Assembly: GCA_030710605.1 (NCBI GenBank)
Contig: CP092863.1
Coordinates: 121,322,203-121,386,202 of the forward strand
Length of the DNA: 64,000 nt
Source of the DNA: Cordylochernes scorpioides
Taxonomy: Eukaryota; Arthropoda; Arachnida; Pseudoscorpiones; Chernetidae
Direction: 5' to 3'
Shown here: positions 21,526-32,143 of the stretch, piece by piece
How positions within the stretch are numbered: the first letter of the stretch is position 1
How the letters are laid out: each line of letters opens with the position of its first letter
Program-made: the position numbers and the translations under genes
The notes under the pieces: generated by a model
Database searches by the model: none
Told to the model about the DNA's origin: nothing
The model's input: only the letters and a program-made list of their open reading frames with translations

Positions 21526-21824
21526 ATGAAAGGATTTAAAAGCACGAATGTTTCTTTTATACATAATACAAACTTCTACTGCCCTAACTGCAATGAAAAA
21601 AATATATTGGGAGGGCTTGGCTCATCAGTGGTGAACCCTCCCAGCGGTTTCGCCAATTTAATCCACCAGACCGCTTCTCAGAGCTCTAATACTGTATTGG
21701 ACGATTCTACTTATATATGCAGCACTGAAGGATGGAATCTCAGAAATGGTTTTCAAGAAAACTATGGATATAAGCTTATAGGAAAGTAGAATTACTTTCA
21801 AATATATTGCATCGAGCAATGCTC
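21526..21824. mobile_element. R1 left arm, cut by assembly gap
   Basis: CTGCCCTAACTGCAATG, GGGAGGGCTTGG and GCGGTTTCGCC in the R1 order. Copy 2 continues at 43,782. Confidence 0.6.
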
Positions 21825-21924
21825 NNNNNNNNNNNNNNNNNNNNNNNNNNNNNNNNNNNNNNNNNNNNNNNNNNNNNNNNNNNNNNNNNNNNNNNNNNNN
21901 NNNNNNNNNNNNNNNNNNNNNNNN
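21825..21924. other. Assembly gap, 100 N
   Basis: Exactly 100 undetermined bases, the usual placeholder for unknown size. It coincides with the right end of duplication copy 1. Confidence 1.
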
Positions 21925-22540
21925 ACAATTCACCCTTTTATACCTCATCCCAAAGGTAGGAAATATTCGTTATTTCTCCTTGAAATAAATTTTAATTTTT
22001 CGTTGAAAAGAAACACCTGCCGGATGGTTTTTCAAATGTCGTTTTAAAATCCATACATTTTAAATAATTCCATTGCTCAAATATAAATGGCGCGTTAACG
22101 CCTTATCTTTAATACAAATGTATATATATATATATATACAAGTATAATATTTAACGGTGTGATATATATGTAGTCTTGTAGCAGAAAGGGCTACGAAAGC
22201 TAGAGTTGACAATAAAAAGAAATAGGAAATTCATCTCCGGAGACTTATTTAATTATCTTTAATATGCGTGTTAAAAACCTATTTGCATATAATCGACAGG
22301 TCAATATGTAAAATGGAAAAAGTTGCTTACCTTTCAGCTAATTTGGTGAAAAGTTGAATTACTAACCACTTGACAAATTCGACTCATTCAATTAACCTTT
22401 TTTTATGGCCAATATAATTTCAGACCAAACTATACATCTAGAATACAATCAAACGATATATATTAAGATATAATATATACTTTAATAGATAATATGATAA
22501 AACAGAATAAAAGTTGTGCTGGGAATAGGTTAATAGATCT
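21925..22540. other. No gene seen
   Basis: AT-rich. The first 120 bases resemble 31,310-31,420, another member of a local repeat. Confidence 0.5.
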
Positions 22541-22544
22541 AGAA

Positions 22545-22750
22545 AAAAAAGCATATAATGATTGGGTAACTATAAGTTGCTGATGGCTTGCGCCATCTAT
22601 CGGAAAAAAATAACAACTAGTCGTTAATTTTTTAATTATTACATTTGATCAATATTCTGGAATAATTGAAAGTCATCGATTAGTTTATATTTATTCCGAT
22701 AGATGGTGCAAGCCATCAGTACTTTTAGATGAACAATCAGGAGATACTTT
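22545..22750. mobile_element. R2 foldback, diverged, no ribozyme
   Basis: Facing arms GTTGCTGATGGCTTGCGCCA and its reverse complement with an AT-rich centre. Confidence 0.6.
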
Positions 22751-22799
22751 TTTTTCCCTTAATTTTCTTTAAATAGTTTTATATTTCTATATTATATGT

Positions 22800-23090
22800 A
22801 AATAAGTACCTCTTGGCAGATTGTGAAGATTCCATTAGATCCCGTGTGGATCTCATGGAATAAAGTCCGCTCTAGACTGACGAGGGCCATTAGCCTGAAA
22901 CCATGGTCTCTAGGTGGACGCTTTTCAGTTTGCCAAAGCTGGTGTTGTGGCTTTGTCACCGACCCGAGGCCGCTAGTTTACGGCGACGGTCAATAGATGG
23001 CGTCTAGTTTTGACGTCTATTTTGACGGGAGAGGCGACTTTTGTCTCTTTTGATCAATATCCTCCCGGCAAAATTTTCCATCTATGTAAA
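22800..23090 (+). mobile_element. Ribozyme-bearing repeat R4
   Basis: A leader (ATTCCATTAGATCCCGTGTG), a hammerhead at 22,865-22,928, then TTTGCCAAAGCTGGTGTTGT, GTCACCGACCCGAGGC, an ATGGCGTC motif and a GACGGGAGAGGCGAC arm. The full form with both arms is at 29,070-29,475. Confidence 0.65.
22865..22928 (+). ncRNA. Hammerhead ribozyme, type I (R4)
   Basis: Stem I TCTAGA/TCTAGG with one G-U closing pair; CTGACGA at 22,877-22,883; stem II GGGC/GCCT with a G-U pair and a CATTA loop; GAAA; palindromic stem III ACCATGGT; site GTC, cleavage after 22,918. Core bases are all permitted ones. Confidence 0.78.
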
Positions 23091-23825
23091 TAAGTGTATT
23101 ACAAGAAATTGTAGAAATATATTTACATATAACCAAAGGGTAAATATGCAAAATTCTAAAGTTGGGTATTTTTTTCTGTAACTTCTCTAAGAAAAGAGAG
23201 AATTGCTATTCCTGGCCACTTCAACAAATTAGAATAATTGCATCGTCTGTTTTTTTTTTTTAAACGGCCAATAATTTCTTTTCAGGCCAAACGATACAGA
23301 TTAATTATATGGAAATAAAAATAGCAGACGATCTTTTTGTGTGTGTGTTACAAAAAGAAGAGAAAGTCGAATTAAATTCATTTGAATTCTTTGGCTTCAC
23401 TTTTAAACTTGGATTTTTTAATAAATTATTATTTTAAAAGATTAATTTATAACTAGAATAAATGGATTAGGCTTAATAATAATAATAATTAGGATTTATA
23501 TTTTCTCTCTCTTTCATTAGTTTTACTTAATAATATAGGAATTTATTTCATGATAATTTATTAAATAAATAACACACAAAAAATGGAGATTATGTATATA
23601 AGGCGATTTATTTTAAGAATTTTTTTTTTATTTGAAAATTTTTGGAATATTTTGTTTAACTTTTGAAATAATATAATCAAAATAGAAATGTCTCTTTTAG
23701 AATATCTATGTTAAAAATATATAAATAATAAGTATATAACACAGAAACATAAAAATATAAACTTTTTTTTATTCATTTTGTTTCTTGTACTATTTATACT
23801 TGTCGTATTCTATATATGTTGTATA
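23091..23825. other. No gene seen
   Basis: Very AT-rich spacer with GTGTGTGT and T-runs. Confidence 0.5.
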
Positions 23826-25078
23826 TATAGAATGACGAAACTTAATTTAAAGGAAAGTCTTTGATATTATCAGTCGTCTGTTTTTTTTTTTTTTTTTTTT
23901 TGAAGGAGATATAGGTAATTTTGTTTACACTTTGTTATCTCGTATGTCTTCAATAAAGGTCACTGTGATATCTTTTATCAATCCCGATATAAATACTGAA
24001 AGGTACAAATTCTTTAACTTTGTCCATGAGTGTATATTGGTTATCTCGTGTGTCTTCAATAAAGATCACTGTGATTTCTTTCAGAGTTATTGTCTCAATC
24101 CCGATATAAATACTAAAAGGTACAAATTCTTTAAGTTTGTCCAAGAGTGTATATTGGTTATCTCGTGTGTCGACTGTGATTTCTTTCAGAGTTATTGTCT
24201 CAATCCCGATATACATGGTAAAAGGTACAACTTCCTTAAGTTTTGTCCATGAGTGTATATTGGTTATCTCGTGTGTCTTCAATAAAGGTCACTGTAATAT
24301 CTTTCAGAGTTATTGTCTCAATACCGATATACATGCTAAAAGGTACAACTTCCTTAAGTTTTGTCCATGAGTGTATATTGGTTATCTCGTGTGTCTTCAA
24401 TAAAGGTCACTGTAATATCTTTCAGAGTTATTGTCTCAATCCCGATATAAATACTAAAAGGTACAAATTCTTTAAGTTTGTCCAAGAGTGTATATTGGTT
24501 ATCTCGTGTGTCTTCAATAAAGGTCACTGTAATATCTTTCAGAGTTATTGTCTCAATCCCGATATAAATACTAAAAGGTACAAATTCTTTAAGTTTGTCC
24601 AAGAGTGTATATTGGTTATCTCGTGTGTCTTCAATAAAGGTCACTGTAATATCTTTCAGAGTTATTGTCTCAATCCCGATATAAATACTAAAAGGTACAA
24701 ATTCTTTAAGTTTGTCCAAGAGTGTATATTGGTTATCTCGTGTTTCTTCAATAAAGGTCACTGTAATATCTTTCAGAGTTATTGTCTCAATCCCGATATA
24801 AATACTAAAAGGTACAAATTCTTTAAGTTTGTCCAAGAGTGTATATTGGTTATCTCGTATGTCTTCAATAAAGGTCACTGTAATATCTTTCAGAGTTATT
24901 GTCTCAATCCCGATATAAATACTAAAAGGTACAAATTCTTTAAGTTTGTCCAAGAGTGTATATTGGTTATCTCGTATGTCTTCAATAAAGGTCACTGTAA
25001 TATCTTTCAGAGTTATTGTCTCAATCCCGATATAAATACTAAAAGGTACAAATTCTTTAAGTTTGTCCATGAGTGTAT
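23826..25078 (-). mobile_element. Miniature element with 117/118-bp array 4 (about 9-10 units)
   Basis: Opens with a decayed terminus near 23,830, the CAGTCGTCTG segment and a T run, and closes with TTTGTCCATGAGTGTATA. Six central units are nearly identical and 117 bp long. Because 117 is a multiple of three, long open frames appear on both strands (24,243-25,088 and 24,354-25,109); these are periodicity artefacts. The units carry a private variant (AAATACTAAAAGG). Confidence 0.8.
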
Positions 25079-25129
25079 ATATACATAGGAATGTTTTACA
25101 TAGAAACACAAAGTCTGATTATTTCTAAA

Positions 25130-25440
25130 TGTTGTTTAAAAAAGTACCACTGAAAAAGAAGGGCGCGGTACCCAAGAAAGGTTGGATAACAGGTCGTTGA
25201 CATTGCCCAAGCAACTCAGGAAGGATGCAAATATATTGGCCATGTCAGTCATTGATTGGACAACAGAGTTTGACCCCCATGACGTCACCATCAGCATATA
25301 AGCTGGGTTCTTTCTGAGCCCAAGCTAAGGGGAAGACAATACAGTAGTATTATTTCGTGATTCTGACCGATTGACCAGCGTCTCAGGACTTCCCCCAAAT
25401 GCAATTGTTCTTATCACCTTGTTAATATAATATTTCTAGT
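25130..25440 (+). promoter_or_regulatory. Promoter-like segment, possibly from an LTR
   Basis: Less AT-rich than its surroundings. A perfect CRE-like TGACGTCA (25,280-25,287) lies just upstream of a TATA-like CATATAAG (25,295-25,302). No open frame follows. It may be a retroelement terminal repeat; the family is unknown. Confidence 0.35.
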
Positions 25441-25448
25441 TTTTTTTT

Positions 25449-25640
25449 GCTTATCCTTAGTACACGTGGTACAGGCCATGATAATTCTGGTGGGTAGAAG
25501 TAGGCGAACGCTTTTACTATAAGTGCACCACATGTCTACACATGTGAAAAGCAGTTCGACTTTGTACTTACAAATGTGCCAGAGCCCCGTTTGGTTACTT
25601 GCACTTGCTGGTGGGGACTTTACTAGTGATGATAAAGAAT
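25449..25640 (-). mobile_element. tRNA-derived SINE body, minus strand, truncated
   Basis: Reverse complement of the SINE body (TACACGTGGTACAGGCCATG, CCAGAGCCCCGTTTGG), with the poly-A end as a T run at its left. The tRNA head is missing. Confidence 0.65.
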
Positions 25641-25790
25641 GAAGCTTCAACACCAGTTTTGGAAAATTCAGTCAACAGCCAACAACCTGTATACCATGGT
25701 TTCGTTCTATGGCCCTCATCAGTACAGGGACGGCTTCGATTCCATAACATCCTAGGAGAGAAGTTTAAGAAAAATCGGTTGTGATAGCTC
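25640..25790 (-). mobile_element. Ribozyme-bearing repeat R6, minus strand
   Basis: Hammerhead at 25,686-25,738 followed by GGTTGTTGGCTGTTGAC and AAAACTGGTGTTG, the tail shared with R4. Confidence 0.6.
25686..25738 (-). ncRNA. Hammerhead ribozyme, stem II damaged (R6)
   Basis: Stem I CCTGTA/TACAGG perfect; CTGATGA; stem II reads GGGC/GAAC and no longer pairs well; GAAA; stem III ACCATGGT; site GTA. The sister at 26.3 kb has the opposite strand of stem II damaged, so the ancestor probably had an intact one. Confidence 0.65.
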
Positions 25791-26090
25791 CTTATATTTC
25801 TTGAGGACTGTATTTTTGTTCCCTTAATAAGGCTTCACTCTGCTGCTGCCTACCTCGTGTATTCCCATCACTCTCTCTAACACTGACACACACTTTATTT
25901 AAAAACAACAAAACTATTTATACATCTTGGCTCGTGGTCAAAAGAATTAAAAACAGAATAACTTAATTTACAAACAAACTATATGCAAAACAGGCAGTAT
26001 TAACAATCTATCAAGCCACAGAACAAAAAGATTAATAAGAAATAAATATTCACAGATATATATATTTAACTCTTAACAGTTGAAATTGTG
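25791..26090. other. No gene seen
   Basis: AT-rich spacer. Confidence 0.5.
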
Positions 26091-26096
26091 AAAAAC

Positions 26097-26212
26097 TTTT
26101 AAAATTACAAAATATTTCCTCGCAATGAGTTTCGTTGAAGAGCGATTTATCGCTTGAAAGCTAACAATTTAAAATAGAAACTCAATTGTGAGGAAATATT
26201 TTGTAATTTTAA
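26097..26212. mobile_element. Foldback with a hammerhead-like core at its tip
   Basis: The arm AAAATTACAAAATATTTCCT pairs with its reverse complement at 26,190-26,212. The tip holds TTGAAGA, a perfect 5-bp stem II (GCGAT/ATCGC), GAAA and the palindrome AGCT followed by A. The first core base is T where hammerheads have C, which should abolish or weaken activity. Confidence 0.5.
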
Positions 26213-26284
26213 AAATAGATTGAGTTTAACAAACAGGTGTTTAAACTGGTGAAGTGGTAAAAGGACCGAATCAAAAAAAAGTCG

Positions 26285-26390
26285 AAGCCATCCCTGTACT
26301 GATGAGGAACATAGCCCGAAACCATGGTATATAGGTTGTTGGCTGTTGTCTGGATTTGTCAAAAATGGTGTTGTGGCTTATTTTTCTTCT
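26285..26390 (+). mobile_element. Ribozyme-bearing repeat R6, plus strand
   Basis: Hammerhead core followed by GGTTGTTGGCTGTTGTCTGG and AAAATGGTGTTGTGGC. Confidence 0.6.
26293..26335 (+). ncRNA. Hammerhead ribozyme, stem II damaged (R6)
   Basis: Stem I CCTGTA/TATAGG (one G-U); CTGATGA 26,299-26,305; stem II GGAA/GCCC mispaired; GAAA; palindromic stem III ACCATGGT; site GTA with cleavage after 26,329. Confidence 0.65.
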
Positions 26391-26394
26391 TCTT

Positions 26395-26880
26395 CTTTCT
26401 TATCTCCACTCAATCATATTAGAGTCTGAGTGAATTAGAATGCATCTGCCTTTGTCATTAAACTGGGAGCACTACTCAGTGGCAGGCTGACTTAGCTCCA
26501 AAAGAAATGGCCGCCTCTGACATGAGGAACAGATATCATGTGCAGCAGCTCCTTACATGGAGTACAAACGCTGCTCATCCTCTATCCCTGGATTAGGAGC
26601 CCTTACAGGGTACTATCAGCCGGGCCAGCTGAACCCAGGTTTCTTAGCAAGCTTGTTACTGCTCCCCCTCCTCCTTTTTCATCCGGGCTTGGGACTGGCA
26701 AAGGCGGAGTTTGGATCATTCTTTTATATCACTAGTAAAGTATTTTAGTAGATTTATGAACAAGTACATCATTCTAATGCACTTTTAAAGGGAGAGGTGC
26801 CTCATTTGATACATGAATATATTTCTCCCGCAACTTTGTTATACGCAAATATATGTGAAAAGTAAAGAGAAAATAAATAA
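26395..26880. other. Unclassified, partly GC-richer segment
   Basis: 26,465-26,720 is markedly richer in G and C and has two overlapping open frames from ATGs at 26,538 and 26,557 without a recognised domain. It may be a captured host gene fragment or an unknown repeat. Confidence 0.3.
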
Positions 26881-26884
26881 AAAG

Positions 26885-27090
26885 GTCAGGTGTTGATATT
26901 AAAAACAAAGAAGATAGCACTTTAGATGAAGCTCTACCATCTAAAAAGTACATAAATAAATAACATTTTTAACACCTTGACAAAAATCTTTATTTTTAAT
27001 TATTTCTCCTGACGAAGACAAAAGATTTTTGTTGAAACGTTGAGAAATAAAAAACTCTAACTGGCCGAAGTGTCTATTTTTCATATATAT
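26885..27090 (+). mobile_element. Ribozyme-bearing repeat R3/R7
   Basis: Starts AGGTGTTGATATTAAAAAC, includes a CATCTAAAAAGTAC motif and a hammerhead at 27,001-27,049, then CTAACTGGCCGAAGTGTC. Related pieces are at 27,120-27,160 and 37,257-37,375. Confidence 0.55.
27001..27049 (+). ncRNA. Hammerhead ribozyme, type I (R7)
   Basis: Stem I TATTTCTC/GAGAAATA, 8 bp; CTGACGA 27,009-27,015; a long AT-rich stem II (ACAAAA against TTTTTGT) with one bulge; GAAA; stem III ACGT with no loop at all; site GTT, cleavage after 27,041. Two molecules would have to pair through ACGT to close stem III. Confidence 0.75.
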
Positions 27091-27159
27091 ATATATGAAA
27101 AAACAATAGAAAAAATAAAAGATAAGTGGGTCAGGTGTTGATATTAAAAATAAAGAAGG

Positions 27160-27340
27160 CTGACGAGCGCCAACAGCGCGAAACGCGTTCGTGGATGGCT
27201 TTTCTTGATTTATCAAGAAATTGGGTTGGCCAAATATCACGGAGCAAGTTAAATAAACGTTTAGTTTATTTTTGCTCCACTAGATGGCGCTCTGTCATCT
27301 AAAAAGCACATGTGCTGGTGGTCAGGATATGCCTTCTTTA

Positions 27341-27345
<5 letters not shown>
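27160..27345 (+). mobile_element. Ribozyme-bearing repeat, 5'-truncated at the hammerhead core
   Basis: CTGACGA (27,160-27,166), stem II GCGC/GCGC with a CAACA loop, GAAA, ACGCGT, site GTT, then CGTGGATGGCTTTTCTTGAT, TAGATGGCGCTCTG and GTCAGGATATGCC. The 5' strand of stem I is missing: the unit begins exactly at the core, fused to the AAATAAAGAAGG tail of another repeat. Without stem I it should not self-cleave. Confidence 0.7.

Positions 27346-27346
<1 letters not shown>

Positions 27347-27394
<48 letters not shown>
27347..27394. repeat. (TA)n microsatellite at the left edge of duplication copy 2
   Basis: About 24 TA repeats; a shorter run (424-437) marks the left edge of copy 1. Confidence 0.9.
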
Positions 27395-27399
<5 letters not shown>

Positions 27400-27562
27400 T
27401 TAATAATATATACCAAAAAGAGAAACTTTGTATGGATATGAAAAAAAAATACTACAAATAAATTCCATATTTATTCACATAATATATAGTGTAGATCTAT
27501 TAGATAAATCAATCTCTCAATATTAAAAAATATATATTTTTAAGATAGCCATATATATATAT

Positions 27563-27940
27563 ATATGTTATATAAAAATATTATTCTATTTAAAATATAT
27601 ATCATAGATTCAAATGTTAAATTGACCGCCAGAGGTCGCGCTTTGCATATAAAAACTCGTTGTTGTTTATCCCAATGGCCGGCTCAAACTTTTGTACATT
27701 ATGTAAATAATCTTTTGTGTTCCTTATTCTACTCGCCTTAAGCCAGGCATTACTTTTATCAAATTATGTCTTTTTTTATATATTCCTTTAGCTCAATTAA
27801 ATTACTGATCAAAACTATTTTTCATTATCATACTTTAAGGATTTCAACCACGACTGCATTTCCATACCATAATCCTCAACATGATCTAAATTCAAGCAGA
27901 AAATCTCATTCATCTTTATTTATAACACGCATATATATAT
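27563..27940 (-). mobile_element. Small TA-targeting element M1, present only in copy 2 at this site
   Basis: Reverse-oriented homologue of 17,205-17,716. It contains GACCGCCAGAGGTCGCG and ATAATCCTCAACATGATC and is flanked by TA repeats. Copy 1 (about 585-600) runs straight through. Confidence 0.7.
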
Positions 27941-28299
27941 ATAAAGGTTATATAAAGTTTAAAGAAAGTTATAGAAAAATTTGATGTCGTATTTAAGATT
28001 TAATGTTAGTATAGAAATTTATTACTGAACAATAATATATATAACATATATATAGTAATTTTGGCGGCTTTTTTCTATTTTAGGATTTTCAAAATGGCGT
28101 TTATAAAAATGGCGTCTGCTTCTCTCCATTGTTTACTCGCCGTATCTATAATAGTGATTGATCAGAGATCAATAAAATCAATAATCTCCTTTTTTTACGC
28201 TGAAGTTATTTGTTTCTGTTTTCTTTATGTTGTAGAGAATTTAATAATTATATCGTTATCTATGCATATTTGTTTGTTTTATGAATATATATATACGTT

Positions 28300-28744
28300 T
28301 TTTTAATATCTTTTTTAAAATTCAAATAGTTAATAATAAATATGATTTTTTTACGATATTTATATTATATAATATTTCTATTATTTCTAATATTTCTATA
28401 TTTAAAAAATATATATTTTTTATTTTATTCGTTGATAATTTTACTTTTGTTATCATCGTTTTTAGAAAGACTTTCAGTTTTGTGTAAATATGCGTAGTTA
28501 ACATATCTATCCTTTTAAATCAATAATATAGGATTAACTTTATAAATTCTATATAATGTGAAAATAACTAATGTGTAATATTTCCTCAAGTAATTGAAAA
28601 TAAAAGCTACTTGACGGTAAATAATTATCTTTTTCTTATCACGACTGCACCTCAACCCTTTATCTTATCGATCCTTTGTCTTATCAACCCTTTATCTAAC
28701 AACAACAAAATATTCATAACATATATATATATATATATATCTTT
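28300..28744. other. No gene seen
   Basis: Extremely AT-rich; short frames with Ile/Phe/Tyr/Lys-only composition. Confidence 0.5.
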
Positions 28745-29012
28745 AATTAAAAAGGCATATATTGATTCAAAATATCATTTATTTTACCTTTAATGATTTG
28801 AAAGCCTGTCTTTTTTCTTAATTTAAATTAGTCTTATTCTGTATTTCCAATTTTTTTTTATTATTGGTGTAAGCTCTGATCTTATTTTGGCCTTATTTAC
28901 CATATCAAATACCGGCCAAAATAAGACTAATTTAAATCAGGAAGAAAGACAGGCTATCAAATCATTAAAGGTAAAATAAAAAATATTTTGATCCAATATA
29001 TGCCTTTTTAAT
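28745..29012. repeat. Foldback, about 110-bp arms
   Basis: AAAGGCATATATTGATTCAA ... AGTCTTATT is mirrored after a short centre (GGCCTTATTTACCATATCAA). Confidence 0.75.
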
Positions 29013-29069
29013 TAAATATATACGAGTATTTATGGATTTCTCTATTTTCAATATATATATATATCTGGA

Positions 29070-29475
29070 AAATTTTCCGGGAGGAAATTAATCCATAGAA
29101 GCAATGGGCGCTTCTCCCGTCAAAATAAACGTCAGAATCTGACGCCATCTATTGACCGTCGGCGCAACTAGCGGCATCGGGTCGGTGACAAAGTCACAAC
29201 ACCAACTTTGACTTGCCAGCAAAACACCTCTTTGGTAGATTGTGAGGATTCCATTAGATCCCGTGTGGATCTCATGGAATAAAGTCCTCCCTAGACTGAC
29301 GAGGGCCATTAGCCCGAAACCATGGTCTCTAGGTGGACGCTTATCAGTTTGCCAAAGTTGGTGTTGTGGCTTTGTCACCGACCCGATGCCGCTAGTTGCG
29401 GCGACGGTCAATAAATGGCGTCAGATTCTGACGTTTATTTTGGCGGGAGAAGCGCCCATTGCTTCTATATATATA
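29070..29475 (+). mobile_element. Ribozyme-bearing repeat R4, complete form
   Basis: Inverted arms (29,095-29,210 and 29,345-29,470; GGGCGCTTCTCCCGTC and GCGGGAGAAGCGCCC ends) enclose a leader and a hammerhead. Only in copy 2. Arms contain GTGACAAAGTCACAAC and the GACGCCATCTATTG motif. No protein. Confidence 0.7.
29285..29337 (+). ncRNA. Hammerhead ribozyme, type I, intact core (R4)
   Basis: Stem I CCTAGA/TCTAGG, extended by TCC/GGA across an internal loop; CTGACGA 29,296-29,302; stem II GGGC/GCCC, loop CATTA; GAAA; palindromic stem III ACCATGGT; site GTC, cleavage after 29,327. This is the best-preserved R4 ribozyme in the window. Confidence 0.87.
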
Positions 29476-29511
29476 TATATATATATTTTTATAAAAATAA
29501 TACATAGGTAT

Positions 29512-29693
29512 TGTAACAAATTATTTATTATATTTTATGTACAGTTTATTAATATTTATATTATTTATATTTTGTTTCTCTGTAAACTTCACTCATTGCT
29601 TATCTTATATCTTATAAATGTTGATGTTATGGTTGTACCTTAAATAAATTGCCGTGTCATTCTGAAGTTTGTCTTTCCTGATTTTCTACGTTA
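29512..29693 (+). repeat. Solo LTR-like repeat related to the miniature LTR element
   Basis: Starts TGTAACAAATTATTTATTAT and ends near TTTTCTACGTTA, with CTGAAGTTTGTCTTTCC inside, matching the 187-bp LTRs at 3,962 and 31,439 in order. A diverged version is in copy 1 at about 1,985-2,165. Confidence 0.55.
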
Positions 29694-29814
29694 TAATATA
29701 TTAAATATACCTTTTTGTGATTTTTATTAACGGAATTATTTATGAATTCTAAAAGATTTTAAATATTTATTACAATGTGAAAAAAATAGTCCAAATGTGA
29801 TATTGTACTGGGAT

Positions 29815-30035
29815 AAGGTGCATAAATTATTAAAAAGGCATCTCCTTATCGTGCAACTGAAAGTTGCTGATGGCTTGCGCCATCTATCGGAATAAATATC
29901 AAATATTCTCGTTGATTTCTAATTATTCCAGAATTGGTAAATTACCCATTCTTGATTAATCAAGAAAAGCTAACCACGTACGCGTTTCGGGCTGTTAGGC
30001 CTCATCAGCGTGGTGCAAGCATGCATAATTTAATA
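29815..30035 (-). mobile_element. Ribozyme-bearing short repeat R2 (copy 2)
   Basis: Same arrangement as 2,275-2,500. Confidence 0.65.
29973..30014 (-). ncRNA. Hammerhead ribozyme, one stem II mismatch (R2)
   Basis: Duplicate of the ribozyme at 2.4 kb. Stem II reads GGCC/GCCC with a TAACA loop, so one pair is lost; all other core elements are kept. Confidence 0.75.
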
Positions 30036-30316
30036 CAATATTTTGGAATATTTAATAACTACATTTATAGTGTGTTGAAGATAGAAGTTGCCTGGCTTGC
30101 ATTCAGTTCTTAAAAATAGACATTTCAGCCAGAAATCTTTTTATTTTTTCTTAATTCCAATGTAACAATGTGAAATCGTACTGGAAACAAGTTTATAAAT
30201 GATGTGAAAAAGCGTTCGATTATGCAAATGAAAGTTACTGATGGTTTGCACCATTTATCTGTATTTGACCAATATATTGAAAATTATAATACAATATAAT
30301 GTGGCTTATGATTGTA

Positions 30317-30432
30317 GAACGAGGTTTGACAATTTTGCCTCAAATGTTTCTTTTTAATGAAAAATCGTAATTATTTTTCGATTACGATTTTTTATTCAAA
30401 AGAAACATTTGAGGCAAAATTGTCAAAATTCG
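30317..30432. repeat. Foldback, copy 2 of 2,778-2,901
   Basis: Same inverted arms with slightly better pairing. Confidence 0.7.
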
Positions 30433-30794
30433 TTTTATATTGAAAATTATTTTTTTTAACTCAAAGATTAGTTGATATTTATTCCGACAGATGGCGCAAT
30501 ATTTTAAAGCGTTACAATTCAGTAGGCGTAAATTGTCTGTGTGTATGTGGGAAGCATATTTCACAGAGTACAAAATAAGTCAATAATAATCATTTTACCC
30601 CAATGTTTATATAATTGAGGCAGACTATTGTTCCATATAATGTAATTATTGAAAGCGCGGGCGTCTGCCCGCATTCAAATCTTAATTAAATTAACTAAAA
30701 TTAGCAAGTCATCCGCTCTCTCGGCTAAATCAACTCTCAAGTGTCGAATTAACATAAGTTGGATTTCAATTTATGAAATAGATACCCTTATTAT

Positions 30795-31175
30795 GATGCA
30801 TTAGCGCGCCATCTGTTATCAAAATACGAAACTATTATAAACACGTATGATTCTTTTATACATATATATAAACAATTTCTACTGCCCTTACTGCAATGGA
30901 AAAATTAATGGGAAGGCCTGGCTCATCAGTGGTGAACCCTTACAGCGGTTTCGCCAGTTTAATCATCCAAGAGTCTAGCTTCAGTATCAGTATAAAAGGA
31001 AAACCGAAAAATTCAATATAACAGCGGTATGGTAGATTAAACTGGCGAAACCGCTGGGAGGGTTCACCACTGATGAGCCAGGTCCTCATATTCATTTGTC
31101 CATTGCAGTAAGGACAGTAGAAATTGTTTATTTAAAAAAGAATCATACGGGTCTATAATAGTTTCGTATTTATAG
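30795..31175. mobile_element. Foldback element R1 (copy 2)
   Basis: Equivalent of 3,265-3,700 without the expanded TA run. Confidence 0.75.
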
Positions 31176-31438
31176 ATACCCTTATACTATATAATAGGTT
31201 AGAGATTTCACATTGGTAACAAATGTAAAGATAACAAATAATTGGAAGATATGAGCATTTAAAGTCCGAAACGGTATATATCATCGTTCATCATTACTCT
31301 TCACAATTCATCCTTTCATACTTCACCTCTAAGGTTAGATATAATCGTTATTTCTCCTTGAAATACATTTTTCGTTCAAAAGAAACATATACGGGATAAT
31401 TTTCAAATGTCGTTCTACAATCATAAGCCGCATTATAT

Positions 31439-32143
31439 TGTAACAACGCATTGATTAATTTTATTATATTTATTAACAGAGTGGTCATTTTTATGTTTAT
31501 ATTTTGCTACTCTGTAAATTTTCCTCGTGGCTTATCTTTTGTTTACCATTCTTAGTTTGTTCTTGCCTGAAATAAAATGTTGGCCCATCCTGAAGTTTTT
31601 GTCTTCCCTAATTTCCCACGTCGCATTTTGGTGGAGATGCTGGGTAAATTAGGGAAGACAAACTGAAGATCGCCGAGAAGACCTTGAAGCCATGGGTGCT
31701 GTAATCCACATTTTTAGAGACTGGCTCCAGGATTCCACCGCCGTGTCAAAGCCAAGATTTCCCTCCAAGATGACGATGTCCCTATAGACGATACGACGAC
31801 AAAGCCGCTCTTCACGTCGTAAGAAAAAGGACGCAAAGGTACTAGGGACAAAGTTCCAAGACTTCTATGGAATCCTTGGCAGAAGCACGTCAGATCCAAG
31901 TCAGTATCAACAATAATTGCTAGCTGTGGGTTACAGCTCCCATAGGGAAGGAGCTATGTAACAAAGTATTTATTAATTTTATTATTTTTATTAACAGAGT
32001 GGTCATTTTTATGTTTATATTTTGCTACTCTGTGAATTTACCTCTTGGCTTATCTTTTGTTTACCATTCATAGCTTGTCCTTGCCTGAAGTAAATTGTTG
32101 TCTCCTCCTGAAGTTTTTGTCTTCCCTAATTTTCCACGTGGCA
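31439..32143 (+). mobile_element. Miniature LTR retrotransposon, copy 2
   Basis: Same 705-bp length, LTRs and ATAT flanks as 3,962-4,666. Confidence 0.8.

Larger units (their letters stand above)
437..21824 (+). repeat. Large segmental duplication, copy 1
   Basis: This segment is collinear with 27,392-44,130. Anchors include 741 with 28,093, the miniature LTR element 3,962 with 31,439, the array edge 6,534 with 34,013, the ribozyme repeat 20,598 with 42,855, and 21,526 with 43,782. Offsets are about 27.0-27.5 kb before 7.9 kb and about 21.8-23.0 kb after it. The drop is explained by the 5,220-bp gypsy element found only here. A stretch near 4,170-4,350 differs from copy 2 at only a few positions. 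The left edge abuts a TA microsatellite and the right edge is the N gap. A true duplication or an uncollapsed second haplotype are both possible. Confidence 0.9.

Noticed and set aside
24243-25109. Long open frames on both strands (281 and 251 codons) in array 4
   Set aside because: The unit here is 117 bp, a multiple of three, so any stop-free frame stays open through the array. Both strands are open at once and the protein is only the repeat. Not a gene.
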